Shown here piece by piece: positions 10,831-23,700 of a stretch of 64,000 nucleotides of DNA (position 1 is its first letter; the number at the start of each line of letters is the position of its first letter). Origin of the DNA: Lasioglossum baleicum. Lineage: Eukaryota; Arthropoda; Insecta; Hymenoptera; Halictidae. Under the pieces are notes generated by a model that worked only from the letters and a program-made list of their open reading frames with translations, did not search any database and was not told the origin of the DNA. The translations under genes and the position numbers were made by a program. Location: NCBI RefSeq assembly GCF_051020765.1, contig NW_027469124.1, positions 682,001 to 746,000 of the forward strand, given 5' to 3'.

Positions 10831-11126
10831 ACCATCATGGATAAAGAAATTAACGAAGACTATCCAGTATGCCGCGCGGTTCTGCCGTAGGCAACGACAA
10901 GGCCTCGCCTGTCGTGCCACTCAGGCAGCGTGTGTACGTATACAGACAATCATATGAAATTACAAGCTTAGCAAGATATTGTCATAATCGTAATCTCAAG
11001 AATTTCGCTATACAATTTTACAAAAAAGTAGAGATTTTGAAATTTCCAAATTGAAAATTTTGAAAGAAATTGAAAGTATCATAACAGTAAATTACAGCAC
11101 TTTAAAAATAAATTGGTGCAAACTGG
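10831..11126 (-). repeat. SatB, minus orientation (about one unit)
   Basis: Reverse-complement SatB landmarks in order are AAGAAATTAACGAAGAC, TTCTGCCGTAGGCAACGACA, CAGCGTGTGTACGTATACAG and GACAATCATATGAAAT, with a weak CAGTAAATTACAGCAC. At about 11127 the array flips to SatB+ within AAACTGGGACACGACTGG. The left half is minus and the right half, GACACGACTGG, is plus. Confidence 0.87.
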
Positions 11127-14100
11127 GACACGACTGGTAATTTCTTTAACGTTGATATTGAACCATATGCATTCTATCGCAGTCTTTTATTTATATCTAC
11201 AAACTGTGATTTACTCTAATTCCATTTCAGTCAAAATTTGCGAATATTATTTTCAAAATTTTATTTTATACAAAAAGTGACATCGAAATTAGTTCAATGT
11301 ACGTATAAGACAATATATTCGTAAACTTTCGTTATTTTATATGATTGCCCGTCTGCAGTTCAATGCTTTGTTATTATTTGCTCGTACCTTTCTGTCAATT
11401 TGTTGTTAAAAATATTGCTGTTTCATATGATTGTCTGTACACGTACCCACGCTGCCGGAGCGACACGGCCGCCCTGGTCTTGTAGTTGCGTACGGCAGGG
11501 CGGAGTAGTACTACTAGCTGGTTTTCCTTAACTTCTGCATTGACCGCGATTTTGTGCCGTATGCATGTTTTCAGTGTTCTCCATTTATTTATACAACCTG
11601 TACATCACTGATATGATATATCTGATTTTCTTCAAAATTTCGAATTATTTGATATCAACAATTTTATGTGTTTGTAAAGGTGTCTTTTCTGATAATTGAG
11701 TAAACATTTATGACAATATTTTGATAAGCTTCTAATTATTTGATATGATCCCCTGTATACGTACTCAAGCAGCCAGAGCGACACGACTGGCGAGTTCTTT
11801 TAGTTGCGTAGGGCAAGGAGCAGTGGCACTTCTCAATTCTCTTCGCTAATTCCATTAACCATAATTTTGTACGGATTGCATTTTTTACCAGTCTCCCTTT
11901 TATTTGTACATATCGTAATGTACTGATATAATATTTTCGATTTTTTCGAAAATTTTCAATCTTTAGTTTGGAAAACTGTATTTGTTAGCAAACGTGTCAC
12001 TGGAATTAGTTGAGTGCACATTTACGACATTATATTGTTAAGCATACTGTTATTCTATATGATTGCCTGGACACGTACATACGCTGCCGGAGTGACATGA
12101 CTGGCGAGGTCTTGTAGTTGCGTGCGCTAGATAGGAATGGCAGGACTTGATTTCATTAACCATGATATTGTACTGTATGCGTTTCTTTCCTGCCATCCAT
12201 TTATTTACTCATACTGTATGTTACTGTTATGATGTTCTCGATTTTTTCAAAATTTTGAACATTTAGTTTGAAAAATTGTATTTTGTAGTAAAACTGTCTT
12301 ATGGTTTAGTTGAGTCTACGTTTATGACAATATGTTTATGACAATATTGTTTCATTCTTTGTTATTTTATACGAACATCTGTACACGTACTAACATTCCT
12401 GGAACGACGCGACTGGAGTGGACTTGTTGATGCGTACGTTATATCCCTGCGACTGGACTATGTCCGCTACCGTATGCACATTGGGGCAACTGGGCGACAC
12501 GATGGAGATGGACTTGTAGCTGCGTACGGTACATGAGAGGACAATACTGGGATGGTTACGTTAATTTCGTTATTCTTGATACTTTGACGTATGCAAATTT
12601 GTTTTGTTTTCCATTTATTTCTACATTCTGTATCTTATTGTTACAATAATTTCGATATTTCTTCGAACTTCAAATTTGTAATTATAAATATTGCATTTTT
12701 TACTAAAAGCGTCAGTCTAATTAGTTGAGTGTACGTTTATGACAATATCCTGTTAATTTCTTTGTTATGTTATGTGATGATCTGTATACGTTTCTACGCC
12801 GCCGTGGAGAAACGACTAGAGTGATGTTGCAATTGCATACAGTAAATCGGGACGACAATACTGAATGGTTTACGTTAATTTCATTAATCTTCATAGCGTA
12901 ACGTATATATTTCTCCAATTTTCCTACGTAATTATGTATACTGCAATTTGTTCACATGATTTTTTCGATTTTTTACAAAATGTCCTATTTTTTATTTTGA
13001 AAATTGTACTTTTCGGGAAAAACATTTTTGGAATTAGCTGAGTGTACGTTTATGACAATACTATGTTAGACTTATTGTTATTTTATGATTGTCTTCATAC
13101 GTACATACGCATTCGGAGTGACGCGACAGTTGTGGTCTTGTAGTTGCGTCCGGTAGATCGGTGCCACACTGTTGTATGGTCTTTGTTAATATTTTTAACC
13201 ATAATATTGTACCGTATTAATTCTTCCATTGTCGTCTATTAAATTCCATATCCTGTAATTTATTATTATGGTATGTCTGATTTTTCAAAATTATAAATTT
13301 GTGTCTAGAGATATGTAATTCTCAGTAAACTTGTCTTTGGTATTAGTTGAGTGTACGTATATGACAGTGTTCTCTCAAGCTTACTGTTACATTATATGAC
13401 TGTCTGTATAAGTACCTACGCTTCCGGAGCGACACTCCTGGATTCGTCTTCTAATTGCGATCGGTATATCGGTGCCGCACTACTGTATGGTCCTTGTTAA
13501 TTTGATTAACAATAATATTGTAAGGAATGCATTCTATCTCGGACTTCTCTTTATATCTACATACTGTAATTTACAGTTACGATATTTTCGATTTTTTCCA
13601 TACTGATCAGTTTTTAATATCGGAAAATGCATTTTTCAAGAAAAGTGACCTTGGTATTAGTGGAGTGTACGATTATGGCAATATCTTCAAAAACTTATTG
13701 TTATTTCATACAAATATCTGTAATTCATATCTACGTTTTCCGAGCGTCATGACAGGAGTGGTCTTGTAGTTGCCTTTGGTAGATCGGATTTCTTTATCCT
13801 CCATTTTGTACCATATGCATTTTTTCGCAGTCTACGATTATTATATAGATATTGTAATTTACAGTAACGATACTTTCGATTCTGCTCATAATTTATAGTT
13901 TTTAATTTGAAGAAACGTATTCCTTAGTAAAAGTGTCTTTCAAATTACTTGAGAGTACGTTTATGACAATACTATGTAGGCTCATGGTTATTTTAAATGA
14001 TTTTCTGTATATGTATCTACGCTTGCAGAGCGACGCGGTTGGAATCGTCTTGTAGTTGGGTATGGAAGGTTGGAGCAGCATAATGGATTGTCCTCGTTAA

Positions 14101-16879
14101 TATCTGTATCACATGACTTTAAACTGTATGCATTCTGTCCCAATTTGTCCATTTATATATACCTACTGTAATTTACTATTATGATATTTTAATTTTTTAC
14201 ATTGGTATAAATTATTATTCCAAAAGATTGTATTTCATTGTAAAAGTGACTTTGGAATTAGTTGAGTGCACGTATATGACAATATTTTGTTATACTTATT
14301 GGTAGTTATTCTCTCTATACGTACCTACGCTGCCGGAACATCACGAAAGGCTAGGCCTAGTAGTTGCGTACCGAAGAATGGAGCTGCAGTTCGCTAATTT
14401 CTTCAAACCATGATTTTGTAAAGACCGAATTTTACCCAGGGTTCCATTTAATTTTATATACTGTAATATACTGTTATGATGATTCCGATTTCTTTTTAAA
14501 TATTCTGTTCTCAGTTCTATGAGATTGTATTCCTTATTGAAAGTGTCATTGGAATTAGTTGAATGCACGCATATGACATTCTTTTCGTAAACTTATTGTT
14601 ATTTTATATGATAGCCTGTATGCGCACTTTCGCTTCCGGATCTACAAGGGAGAGTGGTCTTGTGATTGCATACGGTAGATCTGGGAGGCATATTGCATGG
14701 TCGTCGTTAATTTCCATAACCATAATATTGTACCGTACGCATTCTTTCGCTGTTTTCTTTTTATTTCTACATACTTTCCTAGCAGCGGACCCTTTGGAAC
14801 TATTTGTGTGTAGGTTTATGACGATATTGTGCAATATTATTTGTTGTGTTATATGAATTCCTGTATGCACACCTTCGCTTCTGGAGCTACACGGCTGGGT
14901 TGGTCTTGTAGTTGGTTACAGCAGATCGGTAAGGCATAATGGATGGTCTTCGTTAATTTCATTAACCATAATATTGTACCATATGCCTTCTTTTGCAGTT
15001 TTTTATTAATTTCTACACACTGCAATTTACTGTTTTGATATTTTGTATTTTCGTCAAAATTTCCAATTTCCTAGCAAAAGTTTCATTGGAATTATTTCTG
15101 TGTACGTTTATGGCATTACGATAAATTCATTGTTACTTCATATGATTCTGACTGAGTACCAACCCTGTTTGAGCGACACGATTGGCGAAGTCTTGCAGTT
15201 GCGTACGGCCTGATCGGAGGAGCCTATTGGATTGTCTTCGTTAATTTCCATGACCCTGATCTTTTACCGTACGAATTTTTTCCCAGTTTTACATTTATTT
15301 ATACATACTGTAATTTAATGTTACTATACTTTCGATTTTTTTCAAATTATGCAAATTTTATTTAAAACAATAGTACTTCTTGGTAGATGTGCCTTTGGTG
15401 TTAATTGCGTGTACGTTTATGCCGATATTTTGTTAAACATATTGTTATCTTATATGATTGTCTGTATACGTACCAACGCACTCCGAGAGACACGATTGGC
15501 AAAATCTTGTATTTCCGTGCTGCATAACGGAGGGGAATACTGGATGGCCATCATTAATTTCTTTGACCATGATCTTGTAGCGTATGAATTTTTTCTCAGT
15601 TTTCCATTCATTTATGCATCCTGCAATTTACTGCTATGATATTTTCGATATTTCTTCAAAATCTTCAATCTTTATCTTAGAAAATTCTACTTCTGAGGAA
15701 AAGCGACTTTGGAATTAGTTCAGTGTACGCGTATGACATTAGTTTGTACAATTAATTGTTATTTTGTAGGATTGTCTGTATACGTACCTACGCTGTTCCC
15801 GCGACACGAATGGCGAGGCCTTGTAGTTGCGTGCGGCAGATCGAAGCGGAGCTACTATATGTTCTCTGTTAATTCCTTTACCCTTAATATTGAACCGTAA
15901 GCATTCTTCTGCAGTTTCCTATTTATTTCCACGTACTGTAATTTAAGGTTTTGATATCTTGGATTTGTTTCAAAATTTCCAATCCGTAATTTCATAATTT
16001 GTAATTAATAGGCAAAGTTTATGACATTATTTTCTTAACCTTGTTGTTATTTCTTATGATTAGCTATATACGCAACTAAGCTGCCACAGCGACACGACTG
16101 GTACGACCTTGTAGTTGCGTACGGCAGATTGGAGCGGCACTACTGTGTGGTCTTTCTTAATTTCATTGCCTTTAATATGGAAGCGAAAGCATTCTTTAGC
16201 AATTTTCGATATATTTGCTCATACTCTGATTTGCAGTTATGATATTTTGGATTTGATTCAAAATATTCAATTTGCACTTTAAAAATCTGTGTATCTTAGT
16301 AAAAGTTTCTATTGAGATAGGTGAATGTGAGTCTATGACAATATTTTGTTAACCTGGTTGTTATTTTATATGATTTTAGACGGACCTACACTGCCGGAGG
16401 AACACAACTGGCGAGGTACTGTAGTCGCGTGAGGCAGGTCGAAGCGGCACTGATGGATGATCATCCTTAATTTCTGTAACCTTAACATGGTTCTGTATGC
16501 ATTCTTTCATACTTTACTATTTATTTAAAAATACTGTAATCTGCGGATATAATATTTTCGATTTTCATAAAAAATTTCAATTCTCAGTTTAAAAAATTTT
16601 ATTTTTGAGCAAAAGTGTGCTTGGACTTAGACGAGTGCACGTCGATGTCATTATTTTGTTAACCTCATTGTCATTTTACATGAGTGTCCGTATACGCACC
16701 TACGCTGTTAGAACGACACGACCGGCGTGGTATTGTGTTTGTGTACGACAGAACCGAACAACACTACTGGATGCTCCTCGATAATGTTTTAAACCTTGAT
16801 GTTGTACAGTACGAATTTTTTCCCTGTCTTTCATTTATTTGTGCATACTGTAAGTTACTGTTATGATATTTTCACTTCT
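11127..16879 (+). repeat. SatB array, plus orientation (about 18 units)
   Basis: The landmark TAGTTGCGTACGGCAG and variants lie at 11483, 11801, 12115, 14053, 14361, 14909, 15824 and others. The usual spacing is 302-318 bp, with shorter units from deletions (for example about 246 bp between 14663 and 14909). Each unit holds AT-rich stretches with TTTCGATTTTTTC, the word GAATTAGTTGAGTGTACG, then TACGTACCTACGC and GAGCGACACGACTGG. One unit, near 12370-12530, carries a local duplication. Short open frames shared by many units follow from the repeat itself. Confidence 0.92.
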
Positions 16880-19800
16880 CATAAAAATACAATTTTTGAA
16901 ATAAAAAATTGGAGTGTTTGAATAAAATCGTAAATATCATAGCCGTAGGTGGCAGAATGTAGAAATAAATAGCGAATATCGAAAGAATGCATTCGGCACA
17001 ATATCAAGGTTAGACAAATTAACGAAGATAATACCATAGTGTCGGTCGATATTCCGAGCGAAACTGCAAGACCATATGAGGCGTGTCGCTCCAGAAGCGT
17101 ATGTACGTATGAAGACGATTATGTAAAATAAAAATAAGTTTCATCATAATATTGGCATAAACGTTCACTCGACTAACTCCAAAGACAATTTCACTGATAG
17201 ATACAATTTTTAAAGCAACAACTGAAAATTTTGATGAAAATTGAAGATATCATAACAGTAAATTAGAGTATGTAGACATAAACAGAATAAAGAGAAATAA
17301 GGCACGCGGTACAATATGAAGGTCAAAGAAATTATCAAAGGCCATACAGCACTATCGCTCCGATATTCCTCACGCAACGGCCAGAGATCTACACACGTGT
17401 CGCTCCGGAAGCGTAGGTACGAACACCGAAAATCATATAATATAACAGTAAGATTAACAAAATAATGTCACAGATGTACGCTGCACTTATTACAAAGCCA
17501 CTGTTACTGAGAAATACAATTTTTTAAATTAAGAATTGAAAATTACGATAAAAATTCAAAATATCAGAACAGTATATTACAGTTTGTGTAGACAAATACA
17601 AAACTGCGACAGATTGCGACGGTACAGTATTGTTGTTAATGAAACCAACGATGACCGTCCAGTGGTGTCACTCCGCACTACCGAACGCAACTACAACAGT
17701 GCCATCGAGACGCTGCAAAGCGTATGTACGCATGCAGACAATCATGCAAATAACAATAAATTGAACGAAATAATGTCATTAACGTACACTCAACAAATTC
17801 CAAAGACACCATACATGAAATGTGCAATGAATGATATTAAAAATTGGGAATTATGAAAATATCGAAGGACTCAATACAGTAAATTACTGTATGTATTAAT
17901 CAGTAGAAAATAGCGAAAGAATGCAAATGGTACAACATCATGGTTGAAAAAATGAGCACAGACCATAGAGCAGTGTCGCTCCGATCTAGTGAACGCAACT
18001 ACAAGGTATGTCCAGCCGTGTCGTCCCGGAAGCGTAGTTACGCCTACAGAGAATCGGATAAATTAACAATAAGTTTACCAGAATAATGTCATAAACGTAC
18101 ACTCAACAAATTCCACAGACACTTTTACTATGGAATAAAATTTTGAAATCTAAGAATTGAAAATTTTGAAAAATCGAAGATACCATAACAGTAAATAACA
18201 GCATGTAGAAATAGATAGAAAACTGCGAATCAATTCTTACATTACAATATTAATGATAATGAAACTAACAATGTGCATTGGGTATTGTCGCTCCGCTCTA
18301 TCGAACGCAACTACAAGACCACGCCAGTCGTGCCGCTCCGGAAGGGCTGGTATGTATACAGACAATCATATGAAATAACAACCAGTTTATCAAAATATTG
18401 TCGTATACGTACAGTCAACTAACTCCAAACGTACTTTTCCTTAGAAATAAAAATTTTGTTAATTAAAAATTGAAGACTTTGAAAGGAATCGAAAATATCA
18501 TAAGAGTAAACTACAGCATGCATAAATAAATGGGACAATCGGGAAAATGCATACGGGGCCGCTGGTAATGGAATTAACTAACGCCATACAGTAGTGTCGC
18601 TCCGATATGCTGTACGCACCTACAAGGCCCCGCCAGGCGTGTCGTTCCGGCAGCGTATGTACGTGTACTGGCAATTATGATAAATACCTGCATGCTTAAA
18701 AAATATTGTCATGTACGCAAACTCACCCAATCCAAAGGACACTCTTCATGAAAGATATAACTTTTTAAGCTATAAACGTAAAATTTTGATGAAAATCACT
18801 AGTACCGCTCCGTTTAACGTAGGCATCTACAAAACCACTACATCCGTATTGCTCCGGAAGCGTAGGTGTGCATACATGCAATCATATAAAACAACAATAA
18901 GTTTAACAAAACAATCTCATGTGCTTGCATTCAACTAATTCTAAAGCCACTTTCACCAAGGAATACAATTTTTTTATACAAAGAACTGAAAATTAAGAAA
19001 GGAATCGAAATCATCTTAACAGCACATTACAGTATGTACAAATAAATGTAAGACTGGGAAAATATGCATATGGTCCAAAATCAAGGTCCTCGAAATTAAC
19101 GGAGGCCATCCAGTATGCCCTTCCGACCTTCCGTATGTAAATACAAGTCCTCGCTAGTCGTGCCTAACAGACAGCGTGGGTACGTATAAAATCAATCATA
19201 TAGAATAACAATGAATTTAAAATAATATGGTCATTGGCGTACACACAAATATTTCCATAGTCACCTTTACTAGGAAATACAATTTTAAAAATTAAAAATA
19301 GCAAATTTTGCCGAACATCGAATGTAGCTTGATATTAATTTGCAGTATGTAGAAATAAATAGAACACTGCGAAGGATGCGAACGGTACAATATTATGGTT
19401 ACAGAAATTAACGAACACAACCCATTATGCCTGTCCGATCTGCCGTACACATATTCGAGGCCGCTCCTGCCGTGTCGCTCCGAAAGCGTAGGTACGTATA
19501 CAATCAATTATACAAAGTAACAAAGAATTTAACACAATATTGTTATAAACGTACTCGCAAAATATTCCATAGACACTTTTTATACGAAATACAATTATTG
19601 ATTCGAAAAGATTAAAATTGTGAAAAAAATCTAATATATTATAACTGCGAATTACAGTATGTATAAATATATAGAAACTGGGAAAAGTTGCGTGCGATGA
19701 TATATCAAGGTTAAAGAATTTAACGAAGACTATCCAGAAAGCTGCTCCGATCTGCCGTCCGCAACTGCAAGAAAACTCTTGCCGTGTCGATCCGGAAGCG

Positions 19801-20704
19801 AAGGTGCACGTGCAGGCAATCATATAAAACTGCAATAATATTAACAAAATAATGTCATGAACGTAAACTCAAGAACTTCCAAAGGCAATATTACTAAAGA
19901 TCACAATTTTAGAAATTAAATATTTTAAATTTTGAATGGAACGTTAAATATCGCTACAGCAAATTTCAGTATATAGAAATAAATAGAAAACGGCGAAAGA
20001 ATGCTTACGGTACAATATTATGGTTAACGAAATTAATGAAGACAATATAGTACAGTCGCTCTGTACTGCTGTACGTAACTACAATACCAGTGCAGTCGAG
20101 TCGCTCCGATAGCGTACGTACGCATGCAGACAATCCTGCAAAATAACAACAAATTTAACGAAATATTGTCATAAACCTACACTCAACTAATTCCAATGAC
20201 ACCTCTACTGAGAAATACAATCTTTTAAACCAAGAATTGAAAACTTTGACAAAGATCGAAAATATGACAACAGTAAATTGCGTTATGTAGAAATATATAA
20301 AAAAAAACTGAGAATCGATGCCTACCGCACAAAATATAGGTTAAAGAAGTTGACGAAGATGATCCAGTAGTGCCGCTTCGATCTGCCTTACGCAAGAGCA
20401 AGACCTCGTCACATGTGTCGCACAAACAGCGTAGGTGCGTATACACACAACCATATGAAATAACAATAAGTTTAACAAAATAATGTGACAAACGTGCACT
20501 GAACTATTTCCAAAGGCACTTGTATTCCGAAATGTAACTTTTACAACTAACAATTCACAATTTCGAAAAAAATTATAATCTCCATAACAGTAAATTGCAA
20601 TATTTGTATATAAATATAAAAATGAGAAAGAATTTCATGCGGTTCAAAATCTTGTTTTAAGAAGTTAACGGAGACCATACAGTTGTGTTGTTGGTTCTGC
20701 CGTA
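16880..20704 (-). repeat. SatB array, minus orientation (about 12 units)
   Basis: The flip from plus to minus occurs at about 16879, in TATTTTCACTTCTCATAAAA. The same flip with near-identical flanks is at about 57858. Landmarks include TCGCTCCGGAAGCGTAGGTA, ACAATCATATAAAATAACAA and AATTCCAAAGACAC. The array ends at about 20704 in a SatA+ unit, through a junction that is repeated in inverted form at about 54910. Confidence 0.92.
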
Positions 20705-23700
20705 CCATCATTCACTGTTCGAATATTAAAGCAGGGCGTCTAGCCGTTGTAGAACGATACAATTTTGTATACAGTCTAACATTCACCGTAGGCCATTCCT
20801 TCCGAGAACCTAATCAGCTGTATTGGCAGTATAACTTCCCGACCAGAGATACAAATTATTATACATTATAGTAACAGGCACCTTAATTTCATGTATCAAT
20901 TAGACGATATGGTGTCAAACCGTTCGAGAACGTTATCAACTCCTTTGAGATTCGAACGGCTAAGCCAATAGCTTCATCTATCCTGCGATTCCGAATGCCA
21001 AGCCAGGTATTCCGGGCGTAATTCCGCTGAATAGTGTTGGCAGTTGGCACCATTATTCACGGTACGAATATTATTGTACGGAGTCAACCCGTCAGACGAC
21101 ATTGCCAATTCGTATAAAGATATTCCTCTTTCAGAATACCTTGTTTTCCGATAACTTAACCCGCTGTATCGAGTATAATGTTTAATGCTCACCGAAATGA
21201 ATTAATAAACATTTTAGCAGACGGACAGCTTACTTCCATGTACGAATAGCAAAATCGAGAGTCGAGCCGTTGGAGAACGCTCCCACCTTCTATGAAAGTC
21301 GCACATCTAAGTCAATGGCTTCACCTATCCTGTGATTCCGGCAGTCATACCAGGTATTCCGGGAGTAAATGAGCTGTACCGCACTGGCAATACACACCTT
21401 AATTCACGGTATGAGAAATAAAGTACAGATTCACACCCCTGTAGAATCTTAAATATTGCCATGGAGTCTAACTATTTACCGAAGGCCTTACCTACCGAGA
21501 ACCTATCCCGTGCTTTCGAGAGTTTATCTTCGTGATCAGAGAAACAAATTAGTACACATTTTAGTTACGGGAACCTGAATATCAGTTATAAAATAGAATA
21601 TAGAGGGTCTAACCGTTCGAGACCGTTACCAGTTTCCATAAAGACAAAAGTTTTACCGATGGCGCTACCTTCTGTGAATATCACCCGCATCATCAAGAAT
21701 GTATCTTGGTGTTCACAAGAAGAAATTAGTATATATTTCAGAGACGTGAACCATAACTTCATGAATGAATTAGAAGATGGATGGTCAAACCTTTGGAGAA
21801 AGTTAGGACCCACTTTGAGCGGCGAACCGATAAGTCAATGGCTCCACCCATGCTGTGATTCCGCGACTCTAGTCACGTATTTCTGGAGTAAATCCGCTGT
21901 TCGGAATTGTTTTTATACGCCCCCTTTCACGGTATAAACATTTACGTACAGATCCAAACCGTTGTAGAACATTACTTATTGCTGTAGTCAATCGTTTCAC
22001 AGAAGGGCTTGCATTCGAGAAGCTAACCCGCCGTATCGAGAGCATAATATCGTGTTCGGAGAAGGTAATTCGTAGGCAGTTCAGTGACTGGCTCCTTATC
22101 TTCATGTTTGCATTACAAGATCGAGGGTCAAGCCACTCCAGAACGTTGCCACCTTCTGTGAGGGACAAACGTCTCAGTCAATAGCTTCACCTATCCTGTG
22201 ATTCGGAGAGGCAAACCAGGTATTCCGGAAGTAAATCAGCTAAACAGTGTGGGCAATAGCACCAATTCACGGCTTGATATTAAAACAGGCCGCCAAGCCG
22301 TTGTTGAACATAACCTATATATGTAGGTTCAAACCTACTACCGAAGGCCTTACCGTCCAAGTAGCTAACACGCCGTATCAAGAGTATAACTTCATGTCCA
22401 GAGAATCTAATTAGTATCCATTGTAGTAACAGGCGCCTTAATTTCATGATTGAGTTAGGTGATCGAATGTCAAACCGTTCGGGAACGTGACCACCTTCTT
22501 TGAAAGTCGAACGGATAAGTCACTATCATCACATATACTGGGATGACTAAAGTCAAACCAGGCATACCTGGAGTACATCTGCTGTACAGAATTGGCAATA
22601 GACAACGTAATTCACAGTTTGAATATTAAAGTATAGCGTCAATCCGTTTGAGAGCGTTAGGAATTTGTATAAGGTCAAACGTTTTATCGATGGCATTACC
22701 TTCCGCGAAATTCACCGACTTCATCAAGAGGATAAGTTCGTGCTCACAGAAGGAAGATATCTTCATTTCAGTGGCAGACCCCATAATTTCGTGTACGAAT
22801 TATATGATCGAGTGTCAAACCGTTCAGGATCGTTACCACCTTCCATGAGAATCGAACGGCTATTTCAATTGCTTCACAAATCCTGTGTTTCCGAGAGCCG
22901 TACCAGGAATTGCTGGAGTAATGCGGTTGAGCCGTATTGGCAATAGACGCCTTATTTTACGGTTTGGATATTAAATCAGACCGCCATGCTGTTGTAGATT
23001 ATTATGTATTGCAGCAGGATCAAAATTCATACGGGATGCCCTGCCCTCCTTGAAACTAACCCGCTGTGTCAAGAATATATCTTCGTGTTCCGAGAAGCAA
23101 ATTATTACGCATTTGAGTAACGGTCGCCTTAATTTTCTGAATGAATTAGAATATTGAGGGCCAAATAGATCGGGAACGTTACCATCTTCTGTGACAGACG
23201 AGCGGCTATGTCCATGGCTACAATAGCTACATCCGGTCTTTCCGAGGTATAAACAAGGAATTCCGGGATTGAATCCACTGAACACTATTGGCAATAGACA
23301 TCTTATATCACAACATGAATATTAAAGTAGAGAGTCCAACGGTCGGAGTACATTACCGATTGGTATAAAGTCACTATTTTTGCAAATACCTTATCTTCCG
23401 AGAAATCAACCCGATGCTGCGACTGTATTCCATAGTTTTAGCATTTTCAAATTAGTAGACATTTTAGTAGACTGACATATTATCTTCATGCATATATTGG
23501 AATACCGAGGGCAAACCGTGCGAGGCCGTTACCACCTTCTTTGAGAGTCGTTCATCATAGTCAATACCTTCACCTATCCTGTGATCTTCAGAGTCAAGCC
23601 AGGTATTCCTGGAATGAATCCCCTGTACAGCAAAGTCATTTTACTCCCTAATTCACGGAGTAAATACTAAAGTACAGAGTCAGACCGTTGACGAACGTTA

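Noticed and set aside
12400..12530. Separate mobile element in SatB
   Set aside because: The unusual length is explained by a duplicated SatB segment. No inverted ends or target duplication were found.
19425..19847. 140-codon open frame on the minus strand as a gene
   Set aside because: It is the plus-sense SatB frame read through one and a third units. The same phrases appear in many other SatB copies with stops at different places.
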